From: Methylosinus sp. H3A
GTDB taxonomy: Bacteria; Pseudomonadota; Alphaproteobacteria; Rhizobiales; Beijerinckiaceae
DNA: 64,000 bases
Assembly (NCBI RefSeq): GCF_015709455.1
Contig: NZ_JADNQW010000005.1
Location: 3,306,001 to 3,370,000 of the forward strand
Direction of reading: 5' to 3'
Part shown: one piece after another, positions 27,714 to 36,677 of the stretch
Layout of the letters: every line of letters begins with the position of its first letter
How positions within the stretch are numbered: position 1 is the stretch's first letter
Program-made: the position numbers and the translations under genes
Notes under the pieces: model-generated
The model's input: only the letters and a program-made list of their open reading frames with translations
Databases searched by the model: none
Told to the model about the DNA's origin: nothing

Positions 27714-28844
27714 TCACTCGGCGGGAAGAGGCGCGGCTCTCATGGGCTCGGCGTCGAGGCAGGCGGCGACCGCAGCGGCGGCGTCGCGCCAGCACTGATC
27801 GTAGAGCGGCGAGAGCGGGCGCGTCGAGCGGCGCTCGGCGCGCGCGAGATATTCGGCGTAGTCGCGCGCATCCGCATCATGCGGGAGCAGCATCAGCGAG
27901 CCGTCGGCGATGGCGCGGCGATAGGCGCGGTGATGGTCGAACTCGCCGGCGTCGCAGGGCGCGTTGACGATGACCGGCTTGCCGGACTGCAAGCAGGCGA
28001 GCACGCTGCCGCGACGCGAGGTGAGACCTTCCGGAAAGCGATAGAGGAAGCAGTCCACCTCTGCGAACAGCGCGTGAAGCGCGCGAGACCCGTCCACATA
28101 GCCGGTCACGAGACAAGCCCCGGAGAGGCCCAATGCTTCCGCCTTGGCGCGAAACTCCTCCTCGACGCGATCGACGCCTTTGACGAAGCCGCCGATGAAG
28201 AGGCAGAGGACTGGGTGGCCGGCGTCGCGCAGACGCGCCGCGACATCCAGCACGAAGTCCGATTGCTTCTTGGGGTAGATCGAGCCGAAATGGCCGATGA
28301 CGATGCGCCCCTCCGCGCGCGCGTCGCGGATGCGTTCGGCGACCGGGGAGGGCCCCTCGGGCTCCGTCGGCGGAATATTGGAGGGGATAGGCGCGATGGC
28401 GCTGCGCGTCGCCAGAAGCCGCGTCACGCCGCTTTTCGTGAAACCGTCGCGCACGAAGGGCGAGGAGAAGACGAGCCGCTGCGCGAAGAGGGCGTAGGCG
28501 CCGATGACGAGCCTGCGGCGCCAGTCGAGATCGGCCCATTCATGCAGGATGAGGATGCGCCCGCGCCCGCGCAGCAGCGCGAAGACGAGCGCGACGAGAG
28601 GCGTCAGCACGACCTTTTTCCAGGCCACCACCGGCAGGTTGATCGCCAGCGCGTCGACCTCGCCGAGGGCGCGCCAGATCGCGGCCCAGTCGCCCGCCGC
28701 GCCGGAGACAGGAAGCCGCCGAGCCTCGAGGCCGAACTCGCCCCATCGCGCCGCCACATGGCGCGCGAAGGATTCGACTCCGCAGGGCTGCGTCGTCGTC
28801 GAGACCAGGAACAGCGTCTTCTTGCGTTCGGTCGCGCGGATCAT
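27714..28844 (-). CDS. glycosyltransferase family 4-type protein
   Basis: The 376-residue protein shows a two-domain GT-B pattern: an N-terminal domain starting KKTLFLVSTTTQPCGVESFARHVA, a central linker, and a C-terminal nucleotide-sugar domain with RIVIGHFGSIYPKKQSDFVLDVAARL, LFIGGFVKGVDRVEEEF, VTGYVDGSRALHALFAEVDCFLYRFPEGLTSRRGSVLACLQSGKPVIV. The last motif, with the conserved Glu, is the sugar-nucleotide-binding EX7E-like region of GT4. It probably adds a sugar to a surface polysaccharide; the neighbouring chain-length gene, convergent at 38 bases, supports that. Donor and acceptor are not evident. Confidence 0.8.
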   Translation of the reverse strand: MIRATERKKTLFLVSTTTQPCGVESFARHVAARWGEFGLEARRLPVSGAAGDWAAIWRALGEVDALAINLPVVAWKKVVLTPLVALVFALLRGRGRILILHEWADLDWRRRLVIGAYALFAQRLVFSSPFVRDGFTKSGVTRLLATRSAIAPIPSNIPPTEPEGPSPVAERIRDARAEGRIVIGHFGSIYPKKQSDFVLDVAARLRDAGHPVLCLFIGGFVKGVDRVEEEFRAKAEALGLSGACLVTGYVDGSRALHALFAEVDCFLYRFPEGLTSRRGSVLACLQSGKPVIVNAPCDAGEFDHHRAYRRAIADGSLMLLPHDADARDYAEYLARAERRSTRPLSPLYDQCWRDAAAAVAACLDAEPMRAAPLPAE

Positions 28845-28923
28845 GAAAGATTCCCGTCATGCGTCAAAATGAGACAGCAGCGACGCCGCCGTCCTCTCTG
28901 GAGCAAGAGGCGAACCGTTTCGC

Positions 28924-30006
28924 TCAGCGGCCGGTCTTCACCCGCGTCCATTCGCGCGTGACGATCTTCTGGATCGGCTGGTCCGGAGCCGTGACCGTGA
29001 ACAGGCGCTTCATCGTCGCCGCATCCGGATAGATGGCCAGATTTTCGGCGATCTCCTTGCCGACCAGCGGGCGCGAGGCGGCGACGCCATTGGCGAAATT
29101 GGTGATTTTGGTGTTGCGGGCGGCGACCTCCGGCCGCAGCAGATAATCGATGAAGAGATGCGCCTCCTCGGGATGCGGCGCATCCTTGGGGATGGCGAGG
29201 CTGTCGAGCGACATCAGCGTTCCCTCCTGCGGGATCACATAATTGATCTCGACGCCATTGGCCGCCTCGCGCGCGCGGTTGCGCGCCTGGAAACTGTCGC
29301 CGGCCCAGCCGATCGCGAGGCATATGTCGCCATTGGCCAGCGCATTGATATATTCGGAGGAGTGGAATTTCTTGATGTGGCGCCGTAGCCCCGAGAGCAG
29401 CTCGGCGGCGCGGCGAATGTCGCCCGGCTCCTTGGAATTGGGATCGAGCTTCAGATAGTTGAGCGTGATCGAGAACAAATCTTCGGGGCTGTCGAGCACA
29501 TAGACGCCGCAATCGGCGAATTTGCGCAGATTCTCGGGCTTCAGCACCTGATCCCAGGAGGTGATCGGCTTGTCGCCGATGCGCTCTTTGACCTTGGCGA
29601 CATTATAGGCGACGCCGGTCGTGAACCACATATAGCTCACCGCATGGGCGTTGCCCGGATCGTAGCGGGCGAGGCGCTGCGCGATCTCCGGCCAGAGATT
29701 GTCGAGATTTTTCAGCCGGCTCCTGTCGAGCGGCCGGTAGACGCCGGCCTTGATCTGCCGCTGCAGAAAGGTCGCCGAGGGAGCGACGACGTCATAGCCG
29801 GCGTTGCCGGCGAGCAGGCGCGTCTCCAATATTTCATTGGAATCATAGGTGTCATAGACGACCTTGACGCCCGTCTCGCGGGTGAAGTCCTCGAGCACGC
29901 CCGGATCGATATAGTCGCTCCAATTGAAGATATTGACGATCCGTTCCGCGCTTTGCGCGCCGACGGCGCCGCCGAGCAGAAACAGACATGCGGCGAGGAT
30001 TCTCAT
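28924..30006 (-). CDS. potF: polyamine ABC transporter substrate-binding protein (PotF-like)
   Basis: The 360-residue product begins with a signal peptide (MRILAACLFLLGGAVGAQSA) and continues IVNIFNWSDYIDPGVLEDFTRETGVKVVYDTYDSNE, the diagnostic opening of PotD/PotF proteins. Further matches are YDVVAPSATFLQRQI, CVYV-type loop at CGVYVLDSPEDL, WAGDSFQARNRA and the hinge near GTLMSLDSLAIPKDAPHPEEA. It binds putrescine or spermidine in the periplasm for an ABC importer. No permease or ATPase gene is beside it in this window, so it is an orphan or its partners lie elsewhere. It is divergent from mmcB. Confidence 0.88.
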   Translation of the reverse strand: MRILAACLFLLGGAVGAQSAERIVNIFNWSDYIDPGVLEDFTRETGVKVVYDTYDSNEILETRLLAGNAGYDVVAPSATFLQRQIKAGVYRPLDRSRLKNLDNLWPEIAQRLARYDPGNAHAVSYMWFTTGVAYNVAKVKERIGDKPITSWDQVLKPENLRKFADCGVYVLDSPEDLFSITLNYLKLDPNSKEPGDIRRAAELLSGLRRHIKKFHSSEYINALANGDICLAIGWAGDSFQARNRAREAANGVEINYVIPQEGTLMSLDSLAIPKDAPHPEEAHLFIDYLLRPEVAARNTKITNFANGVAASRPLVGKEIAENLAIYPDAATMKRLFTVTAPDQPIQKIVTREWTRVKTGR

Positions 30007-30109
30007 CTCCTTAGGCTCTCCCTCATCGCCCGGCGATTGGTTTCGCCGCTTGCGCGGCGCGCCGCCTCATGGGCAAAATATGTTCTGGCCGCACTCCCGC
30101 CGTTTCGAG

Positions 30110-30574
30110 ATGCTCCCGATGGATCTGGCGCGTCCAATCGAAAGTCTGCGTGAACAAAACGCCCGTCTCGTGACGCGCGGCGCGCGCCGTTATCTTCGCG
30201 CCGCCGGTTTTTCCGTGCTCGCGGAGCTGCCGCTGCCCGGCGGCCGGCGCGCCGATCTCGTGGCGCTCGGCGCGGATGGCGCGCTGCGCATCGTCGAGGT
30301 GAAGAGCTCGCTCGCCGATTTCCGCGCCGATCGCAAATGGATGGACTATCGGCTCCATTGCGACCGCTTTTATTTCGCCATTCCCTGCGATCTTTCCGAG
30401 GAGGCCTTTCCCTCGGACTCCGGTCTCATCGTCGCCGACGCGCATGGCGCCATGCTGGCGCGCGAGGCCCCGGTCCACAAGCTCGCGCCGGCGAGCCGCA
30501 AGGCCATGCTGCTGCGCTTCGCCAATGCGGCGGCGGAGCGGCTTCATTACGCTCTGCATCGCGACGAGTTCTGA
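30110..30574 (+). CDS. mmcB: MmcB family DNA repair protein
   Basis: The product of about 154 residues has a PD-(D/E)xK-type nuclease fold segment: GARRYLRAAGFSVLAELPLPGGRRADLVALGADGALRIVEVKSSLADFRADRKW. The D...E-V-K triad (Asp in RADL, Glu-Val-Lys in IVEVKSS) is the nuclease core of MmcB, a Caulobacter SOS-regulated repair protein linked to the ImuB/DnaE2 pathway. Several ATG codons are possible (30080, 30110, 30119); I chose 30110 as the one closest to family length, without strong support from a ribosome-binding site. It is a single gene divergent from potF. Confidence 0.82.
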   Translation: MLPMDLARPIESLREQNARLVTRGARRYLRAAGFSVLAELPLPGGRRADLVALGADGALRIVEVKSSLADFRADRKWMDYRLHCDRFYFAIPCDLSEEAFPSDSGLIVADAHGAMLAREAPVHKLAPASRKAMLLRFANAAAERLHYALHRDEF

Positions 30575-30604
30575 ACCGCGCCGCCGCGCGTCATCTCGGC
30601 GCGC

Positions 30605-31204
30605 TCATCTCGGCGCGCGCTTGGCCAATATGCGCTGCAAAGTGCGGCGATGCATGTTGAGGCGCCGCGCGGTCTCCGACACATTGCGGTCGCAGCTCTC
30701 ATAGACACGCTGAATATGCTCCCAGCGCACGCGATCCGCCGACATCGGATTGTCGACCGCATCCGGCTTGTCGATCTTCGTCGCCATCAGCGCATGATAG
30801 ATTTCGTCGGCGTCGGCGGGCTTGGCCAGATAGTCGAAGGCGCCGAGCTTCACCGCCGTCACCGCCGTGGCGATATTGCCATAGCCGGTGAGGATGATGC
30901 CGCGCGCGTCCGGACGCTTGACCTTGAGCGAGGAGATGACGTCTATGCCATTGCCGTCGCCGAGCCGCATGTCGATGATGGCGAAGGCGGGCGGGGCGGC
31001 GTCGACGGCCGCGAGCCCTTCCGCGACGCTCTCCACCGCGGTGACGAGAAAGCCGCGCGCCTCCATCGCGCGCGTGAGCCGGCCGAGGAAGGGCTTGTCG
31101 TCCTCCACGATCAGCAGCGAGCGCTCCTGCGGGAGCTCCCCGAGCGCGGCCTCCACGGCCGCGTCGAAATCGGTGTGTTCGGCTGCGCCAGCGTCGTCGA
31201 TCAT
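30605..31204 (-). CDS. regA: redox response regulator RegA/PrrA/ActR
   Basis: The 199-residue regulator has a receiver domain with acidic DD at 35-36, the phosphorylated Asp78 in IIDMRLGDGNG, and Lys128 in YLAKP, then a four-helix Fis-like DNA-binding domain (HIQRVYESCDRNVSETARRLNMHRRTLQRIL). The SETARRLNMHRRTLQRIL helix is almost invariant in the RegA/PrrA/ActR family of alphaproteobacteria, which tunes respiration, hydrogenase, nitrogen and carbon fixation to redox state. The frame could begin 10 codons earlier with TTG; the ATG at 31204 is better supported. The partner kinase gene lies 37 bases upstream. Confidence 0.95.
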   Translation of the reverse strand: MIDDAGAAEHTDFDAAVEAALGELPQERSLLIVEDDKPFLGRLTRAMEARGFLVTAVESVAEGLAAVDAAPPAFAIIDMRLGDGNGIDVISSLKVKRPDARGIILTGYGNIATAVTAVKLGAFDYLAKPADADEIYHALMATKIDKPDAVDNPMSADRVRWEHIQRVYESCDRNVSETARRLNMHRRTLQRILAKRAPR

Positions 31205-31241
31205 GCGTCGTCGTCCTGGTTTGGGGTCGCTCAATATAACA

Positions 31242-32621
31242 TCACGCCGCGTCGGACGAAGGCGTTTGTTGGTCTAAGCCACGCTCACGCCCGGCAGCCT
31301 CGCTATTGGCCGCGGACCGCTCGAAGGCGCTGCGCGGCCAGGTTATCGTCACCTTGGCGCCCGTCTGCGGGGCTTGGACATTGGCTGTCGTCACCGTGGC
31401 ACCGGAGCGCTCGAGCAGCGTCTTGGCGATGAAGAGGCCGAGGCCGAGGCCCGAGCCGGGCTCGTTCTTCGTGCGCCGATCGGTCGGGCGTCCGCTGACA
31501 TAGGGGTCGCCGAGGCGGTTCAAAATCGCCTGCGAGAATCCCGGCCCGTCATCCTCTATGACGATGACGACGAGATCCTTCGACCACAGCGCCTCTATAC
31601 GCACGCGCGAATGGGCGAAATCGACGGCGTTCTCGACGAGATTGCCGAGACCATAGACGATTCCCGGATTGCGCGAGAAGCTCGGCTCGTCCGGCGGGCC
31701 GCGCCGCGTCAATTCGATGTCGACGCCAAAGGCGCGATGCGGTTCGACGACCTCCTCGAGCAGCGTCTCGAGCGTCTGCATGTCGAGCAGGCCGCCCGTG
31801 TCCGCCTGGCCGAGCGAGACGAGCTTGCGTAAAATTTCGCGACAACGCCGCGCCTCCTGCGCGAGCAGCGCGAGATCGTCGGCGAGCGCCGGCGCCGTCG
31901 CGGGCGCGGATTTCTGCAGCTCCTTCGTCACCACGGCGATGGTTGCGAGCGGCGTGCCGAGCTCATGCGCGGCGGCCGCGGCGAGTCCGTCCAGCTGTGA
32001 GAGATGCTGCTCGCGCTCCAGCACCAGCTCCGTGGCCGCCAGCGCTGTGGACAATTGCCGCGCCTCGTCGGAGACGCGGGCGGCGTAGAGGCCGACGAAG
32101 GCCGCGCTCAGCAACAGCGCCGTCCACACGCCCGTGCGATAGAGCAGCGGGAAATGCAGCTCGACGCCCTCGTACCAGGGCAGTGGCTGATATTCGACGG
32201 TCAGTATCGTCGCTGCAGCGATCATCAGCACGCCGAGCAGAATGGTCAGCTTGCGCGGCAGCGACACGGCCGAGATCATCACCGGCGCCAGAAACAGCAT
32301 GGCGAAGGGATTGGCCACGCCGCCGGTGAGATAGAGCAGGGCCGAGAGCTGCAATATGTCATAGGACAAGAGCAGCGCCGCCTCGCCGTCATCGAGGCGA
32401 AAGGTGCGCGTCGTGGCGAGCCGCAGCGCCGCGTTGAGGCAGGCCGAGGTCGCGATCGCGATGAAGCTCAGCCCGATCGGGAAATCGAACTGGAAATAGA
32501 AGAAGGTGGCGAGCGTCGCTATGGTCTGGCCGGCGATCGCCAGCCAGCGCAGGATGATGAGCGTGTCGACGCGGAGCTGGCGGGCCTGATGGCCGAAATC
32601 GGCGTCGGCGGGATTGGTCAT
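31242..32621 (-). CDS. regB: redox sensor histidine kinase RegB/PrrB/ActS
   Basis: The 459-residue kinase has six predicted membrane helices in the first 185 residues. It includes the quinone-site heptad GGVANPF at residues 100-106, the phosphorylated His219 in AAAHELGTPLATIAVV, and the redox-active Cys260 in EARRCREILRKL, followed by N and G boxes (GLGNLVENAVDFA, EDDGPGF, GSGLGLGLFIAKTL). All three hallmarks of RegB are intact, so ubiquinone binding and thiol sensing are expected. It phosphorylates the adjacent RegA. Its presence could tie the hydrogenase operon 15 kb away to redox control, though no RegA box was searched for. Confidence 0.94.
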   Translation of the reverse strand: MTNPADADFGHQARQLRVDTLIILRWLAIAGQTIATLATFFYFQFDFPIGLSFIAIATSACLNAALRLATTRTFRLDDGEAALLLSYDILQLSALLYLTGGVANPFAMLFLAPVMISAVSLPRKLTILLGVLMIAAATILTVEYQPLPWYEGVELHFPLLYRTGVWTALLLSAAFVGLYAARVSDEARQLSTALAATELVLEREQHLSQLDGLAAAAAHELGTPLATIAVVTKELQKSAPATAPALADDLALLAQEARRCREILRKLVSLGQADTGGLLDMQTLETLLEEVVEPHRAFGVDIELTRRGPPDEPSFSRNPGIVYGLGNLVENAVDFAHSRVRIEALWSKDLVVIVIEDDGPGFSQAILNRLGDPYVSGRPTDRRTKNEPGSGLGLGLFIAKTLLERSGATVTTANVQAPQTGAKVTITWPRSAFERSAANSEAAGRERGLDQQTPSSDAA

Positions 32622-32718
32622 GAGGCGACGTGGTCTCGAAAATTGCAGCAGCGCGAGACGCGCGGCATTTCGATTGATAGCGCGTTTCGGCCGCCGTTCG
32701 CAGCGATTTTCCGTAGGA

Positions 32719-33594
32719 CTATATGCCGCGCCCCCGCGACGCGCGCCACAGCCGCCATTGCCGCCGCCATTGCGCGGGCTCGGCGATGGTGTGGAAGGGC
32801 TCGAAGCCCTTGCGCTCCATTTCGCCGAGATAGAGCGGGATCAAGGCCGCGGGCAGCAAAGCGGCGCGCGCGGGCCCGTCGCCGTGCACCGCGCTCCGCG
32901 CCTTTTCGAGATTGTCGCGCGCTTCGCCGCGCAGCTCCGCCAGAGCCCCCGCGACCGCGGGCGTCGCTTTCGCTTCGGCGAAATCGGCCTCGGCGCTATG
33001 GCGCGCGAGGAGATCGACGGGGAGGAATCGCTGCCCCTGCGCCAGATGGCGGGGCAGGGCGCGAAGAATCGACGTGAGCCCCAAGGCGCGGCCGGCGCAA
33101 CGCAGCGCTTCTTCTTGCCGGCTCGCGTCCTGCGCGTCGATGGCGATGGCGCGCCAGCGCATGGGCGCGCCGAAGACGCGGTCGCAATAGGTCTCGAGCG
33201 CCGCTAGGCTCTCCATCGGCTCGTCATAGAGGTCGAAGCTATGGGCCTCCAGCAGCTCGACGATTTCCTCACGCGGGATCGCATGGCGGTCGAGCGTGTC
33301 GAATAGCGCGTCGGCGACCGGATGGGCGCGCGCGCCCTCGCTGTCGGCGGCGGCTTCCAGCGAATCGTACCACCAGCGCAGGCGCATCTCGCCGAGAATC
33401 GGCTGTGAGACGCGCGCGCGCACGCTGGCCAGCTCGGCGGCGAAAGCGCCGATCGCATGGAGATGCGGACGCGCGCTCGCCGGCGCGAAGAGGCCTGCGA
33501 GCCAGAGGTCCAGCTCCTGCTCGCGCAGCGCCGCCTCGCAATGGCGATAGTGATCCGCGAGCTCCGTCTCGCGCTTGGCGGCGGCGTCGTCCAT
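32719..33594 (-). CDS. squalene/phytoene synthase family protein, NDUFAF6-like
   Basis: The 291-residue protein has the all-helical squalene/phytoene synthase fold with signatures QPILGEMRLRWWYDSLE and YCDRVFGAPMRW and LGLTSILRALPRH. The first aspartate-rich DxxxD motif needed for prenyl-diphosphate condensation is absent near residue 50-65 (ELASVRARVSQ), so catalysis is doubtful. The neighbouring NDUFAF3-like gene and the yajC-secDF operon make an NDUFAF6 orthologue (complex I assembly factor) the best interpretation. It is the last gene of the operon and starts 21 bases after its neighbour. A true carotenoid or hopanoid enzyme is less likely. Confidence 0.78.
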   Translation of the reverse strand: MDDAAAKRETELADHYRHCEAALREQELDLWLAGLFAPASARPHLHAIGAFAAELASVRARVSQPILGEMRLRWWYDSLEAAADSEGARAHPVADALFDTLDRHAIPREEIVELLEAHSFDLYDEPMESLAALETYCDRVFGAPMRWRAIAIDAQDASRQEEALRCAGRALGLTSILRALPRHLAQGQRFLPVDLLARHSAEADFAEAKATPAVAGALAELRGEARDNLEKARSAVHGDGPARAALLPAALIPLYLGEMERKGFEPFHTIAEPAQWRRQWRLWRASRGRGI

Positions 33595-33615
33595 GGGTGG
33601 AAAAACCTCGTCGGC

Positions 33616-33996
33616 TCACACCACGATCAGCACGGCGGCGACGCGCCGATCTTCGTCGAGCAGCATATTATAGGTTCGCACCGCCGGCCCAGTGGCCATG
33701 GCCTCGACCATGATTCCCGCTTGCCTCAACCGGGCGCGCAACGCCGCCGACGGCGGCCGCAGATTTTCGCCGGCGCCGAAGATCAGCAATTCGACGGCGT
33801 CGGCCGGCTCGGCGAAGAGCGGCGCGAGGACCGCTTCATCGATCTGCGCCGCCGCGACCGCCTCCAGAGCGTGAATTCCGGAGGGCAGAGCGAGCAGCGA
33901 GCCGCGATGCGACATCTCCGCGAAGCGAAAGCCGCCGCCGCCATAGCTCTCGATCCTGTGGCGGCCCGGAACGAAGCCTCGACCCAGCTCGGCCAT
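33616..33996 (-). CDS. Mth938-like (DUF498) protein, NDUFAF3 homologue
   Basis: The 126-residue protein shows the Mth938 fold: RIESYGGGGFRFAEMSHRGSLLALPSGIHALEAV, then ELLIFGAGENLRPPSAALRARLRQAGIMVEAMATGPAVRTYNMLLDEDRRVAAVLIVV. The GAGxxxxPP and TYNxLxxExRRVAAxL segments are diagnostic. The human homologue NDUFAF3 assembles respiratory complex I, and in alphaproteobacteria the gene is usually beside secDF, as here. It begins 15 bases after the secF stop. In this organism it may help assemble NADH dehydrogenase; direct role not proven. Confidence 0.88.
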   Translation of the reverse strand: MAELGRGFVPGRHRIESYGGGGFRFAEMSHRGSLLALPSGIHALEAVAAAQIDEAVLAPLFAEPADAVELLIFGAGENLRPPSAALRARLRQAGIMVEAMATGPAVRTYNMLLDEDRRVAAVLIVV

Positions 33997-34011
33997 ATCG
34001 GGCGGCCGGCC

Positions 34012-34986
34012 TCAGGCGGCTTTGGGCTTGGCGCGGGTCGTCGCTTTCGCGGCGGCCTTGCTCGGCGCGGCTTCCGGCGCCTTGTCGGTGTCCTCGTTGC
34101 GCAGGCCGAGATAGATCAGCATGGGCGAGCAGATGAAGACCGAGGAATAGGTGGCGACGAAAATGCCCCAGATCATCGCGAGCGAGAAGGAGCGGATCAC
34201 ATGGCCGCCGAAGATCGCCAGCGACAAGAGCGCAAGAAACACCGTCGTCGCGGTCATGATCGTGCGCGGCAGCACGGCGTTGATCGAGAGATCGATCATC
34301 TGATCGGTCGGCATTTTCTTATATTTGCGCATCATCTCGCGAATTCGGTCGAGCACCACCACGGTCTCGTTCAGCGAATAGCCGACGATGGTCAAAATGG
34401 CCGCGATGGAGGTCGTGTTGAACTCGAGCTGGGTGAGCGAGAAGAAGCCGACGGTGAGCAGAAGATCGTGCATCGTCGCGATGACCGCGCCTATGGCGAA
34501 TTGCCATTCGAAGCGGAACCACAGATAGGTCAGCACGGCGACGATCGACAGAACGACGCCGAGCGTGCCCGACTGCACCAGCTCGCCGGAGACGCGTGGA
34601 CCCACCACCTCGACGCGGCGCAGCTCGTAGTCGCCGCCGACGGAATTGCGGACTTTCTCCACCGCGGCCTGCTGGGCGGCGTCGCCGCCCGTCTGCGGGC
34701 CGAAGCGCAAAGTCGCATCGGAGTCATTGCCGAAGGACTGCACCTCTATGTCGCCGAGATCGAGCTTCTCGAGGCCCGTGCGCAGCGTCGCGATCTCGGC
34801 GTGGCCGGATTTGGCGCGCAGCTCGATGACCGTGCCGCCAGCGAAGTCGATGCCGAAATTCATGCCGATGAAGACGAACAGCACCACAGAGCAGATCGAA
34901 AGAACCGCCGAGAAAGGATAGCTCACGCGGCGGAACCGCATGAACGGGAATTTGGTGTTCTCCGGGGCGAGACGCAGCAGCTTCAT
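34012..34986 (-). CDS. secF: protein translocase subunit SecF
   Basis: The 324-residue protein has the SecF layout: N-terminal helix after RRVSYPFSAVLSICSVVLFV, the first periplasmic domain beginning GMNFGIDFAGGTVIELRAK, and five further helices including the signature ATMHDLLLTVGFFSLTQLEFNTTSIAAILTIVGYSLNETVVVLDRIRE. It forms the proton-driven SecDF complex that aids export through SecYEG. A Lys/Ala-rich C-terminal tail (KAAAKATTRAKPKAA) is added after the last helix. It starts 13 bases after the secD stop. Confidence 0.97.
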   Translation of the reverse strand: MKLLRLAPENTKFPFMRFRRVSYPFSAVLSICSVVLFVFIGMNFGIDFAGGTVIELRAKSGHAEIATLRTGLEKLDLGDIEVQSFGNDSDATLRFGPQTGGDAAQQAAVEKVRNSVGGDYELRRVEVVGPRVSGELVQSGTLGVVLSIVAVLTYLWFRFEWQFAIGAVIATMHDLLLTVGFFSLTQLEFNTTSIAAILTIVGYSLNETVVVLDRIREMMRKYKKMPTDQMIDLSINAVLPRTIMTATTVFLALLSLAIFGGHVIRSFSLAMIWGIFVATYSSVFICSPMLIYLGLRNEDTDKAPEAAPSKAAAKATTRAKPKAA

Positions 34987-34999
34987 ATCTGTTTCACCC

Positions 35000-36592
35000 T
35001 CAGATCGGCAGGCGCGTCGGGCGCGCGTAATGATACCAGATCGCGATCATCATGCGCGTCATGGTGACGGCGGTGACGATGGTCGTCAGAATGCCGAGCG
35101 CGAGCGACACGGCGAAGCCGCGCACAGGGCCCGATCCGAGGAAATAGAGGATCGCTGCGGCGACGAACATAGTGACATTGGAGTCGACGATCGTCGCAAA
35201 GGCGCGGTTGAAGCCCGCGTCCAGCGAGGCGATGATCGAGCGTCCGCCGTGCTGCTCCTCACGGATGCGCTCGTAGATGAGCACGTTGGAGTCGACCGCC
35301 ATGCCGATCGTCAGCACGATTCCGGCGATGCCGGGCAGCGTCAGCGTCGAGCCGAGCAGCACGAGGCCGGCGAAGATGAAGGCGATATGGACGAACAGCG
35401 CCAGATTGGCGAAGATTCCGAACACGCCATAGGTGATGAGCATATAGACGACGACGAGGCCCGCGCCGACGTAAGCTGCGCGCTTGCCGGCGTCGATCGA
35501 ATCCTGGCCGAGGCCGGGGCCGACGGTGCGCTCCTCGATGATGTCGAGCTTGGCGGGCAGGGCGCCGGCGCGCAGCAGGATCGAGAGGTTGTTGGCCTGC
35601 TCGACAGTGAAATGGCCGGAGATTTGGCCGGAGCCGCCGGTGATCGGCTGCAGGATGCGCGGCGCCGAAATCACTTTGTTGTCGAGCACGATGGCGAAGA
35701 GCCGGCCGACATTCTTGGAGGTGACCTCGCCGAATTTCTGCGCGCCGCGAATGTTGAAGCGGAAGTTGACCACCGGCTCGCCGCCGCGCTGCGAGTCGAA
35801 GCCGGGCTGGGCGTCGGTCAGATCCTCGCCCTGCACCATGATCTGCTTCTCGATGGCGATCTTGCCCGGCTGGTCGACCTGGTCGAGCTCCTCGAGCTCG
35901 GACGGGCTCTGGCCCGGCTCGGCGACGAGGCGGAACTCCAGCTTGGCGGTTTGGCCGAGAATGGTCTTGAGCTGCTCGGGATCCTGCAGGCCGGGCACTT
36001 GGACGATGATTCGGTCGTCGCCCTCGCGCTGAATGCTGGGCTCGCGCGTGCCGAGCGCGTCGACGCGGCGGCGGATGACCTCGATCGACTGGTCGACGGC
36101 GTGGCGGACCTTGTCGGTTACGCCGGCGTCGGTGACGACGATCTGGACCAAGCCGTCGCCCGAATCGCGCACCTCCAGCGGCGCCGCGCCGCCGACGCGG
36201 GCGCCGGCGAAGCTATGCGCGAGATTGCGGAATTTCGGCAGCACTTTGGCGCGGTCGCCGGCGTCCGGGATGCGCAGCTGCACGCCGCGCGCCTGCGCGC
36301 CTATGCCGCCGGTGATGGCCACCTTCTCCTCGCGCAGGATGCGGCGGACGTCGTCGCGCAGATTGGTGACCTGCGTGTGCAGCACCGAGGCCTTGTCCAC
36401 CTCCAGCATCACATAGGAGCCGCCCTGAAGGTCGAGGCCGAGCACGATGGTGCGCGGCTGCGCCCAGGAGGGCAGGGCGGCGGCCAGCGATTTCTGGCTC
36501 GCCGGCGCGAGCATGCTCGGGACGACGACGAGAATGGCGGCGAGCGTCAGCGCCAGAATCGCGATGATCTTCCAGGTGGCGAAGCGCAGCAT
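35000..36592 (-). CDS. secD: protein translocase subunit SecD
   Basis: The 530-residue protein has a first transmembrane helix (WKIIAILALTLAAILVVVPS), the motif VLGLDLQGGSYVMLEVD, a large periplasmic domain including DRIIVQVPGLQDPEQLKTILGQTAKLEFRLV and a C-terminal block of helices with GMAVDSNVLIYERIREE and GSGPVRGFAVSLALGILTT. This is the full SecD with the P1 domain. It acts with SecF and YajC in late protein translocation. The operon order yajC-secD-secF is the standard one; spacing to secF is 13 bases. Confidence 0.97.
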   Translation of the reverse strand: MLRFATWKIIAILALTLAAILVVVPSMLAPASQKSLAAALPSWAQPRTIVLGLDLQGGSYVMLEVDKASVLHTQVTNLRDDVRRILREEKVAITGGIGAQARGVQLRIPDAGDRAKVLPKFRNLAHSFAGARVGGAAPLEVRDSGDGLVQIVVTDAGVTDKVRHAVDQSIEVIRRRVDALGTREPSIQREGDDRIIVQVPGLQDPEQLKTILGQTAKLEFRLVAEPGQSPSELEELDQVDQPGKIAIEKQIMVQGEDLTDAQPGFDSQRGGEPVVNFRFNIRGAQKFGEVTSKNVGRLFAIVLDNKVISAPRILQPITGGSGQISGHFTVEQANNLSILLRAGALPAKLDIIEERTVGPGLGQDSIDAGKRAAYVGAGLVVVYMLITYGVFGIFANLALFVHIAFIFAGLVLLGSTLTLPGIAGIVLTIGMAVDSNVLIYERIREEQHGGRSIIASLDAGFNRAFATIVDSNVTMFVAAAILYFLGSGPVRGFAVSLALGILTTIVTAVTMTRMMIAIWYHYARPTRLPI

Positions 36593-36677
36593 GGATCGTC
36601 GGTCCTGTGAGGCGGGCCAGAGGGGCCCGGCGCCGGGGATCGGCGGCCGGGAATGGGCGGCGACGGCGCGTTACGAG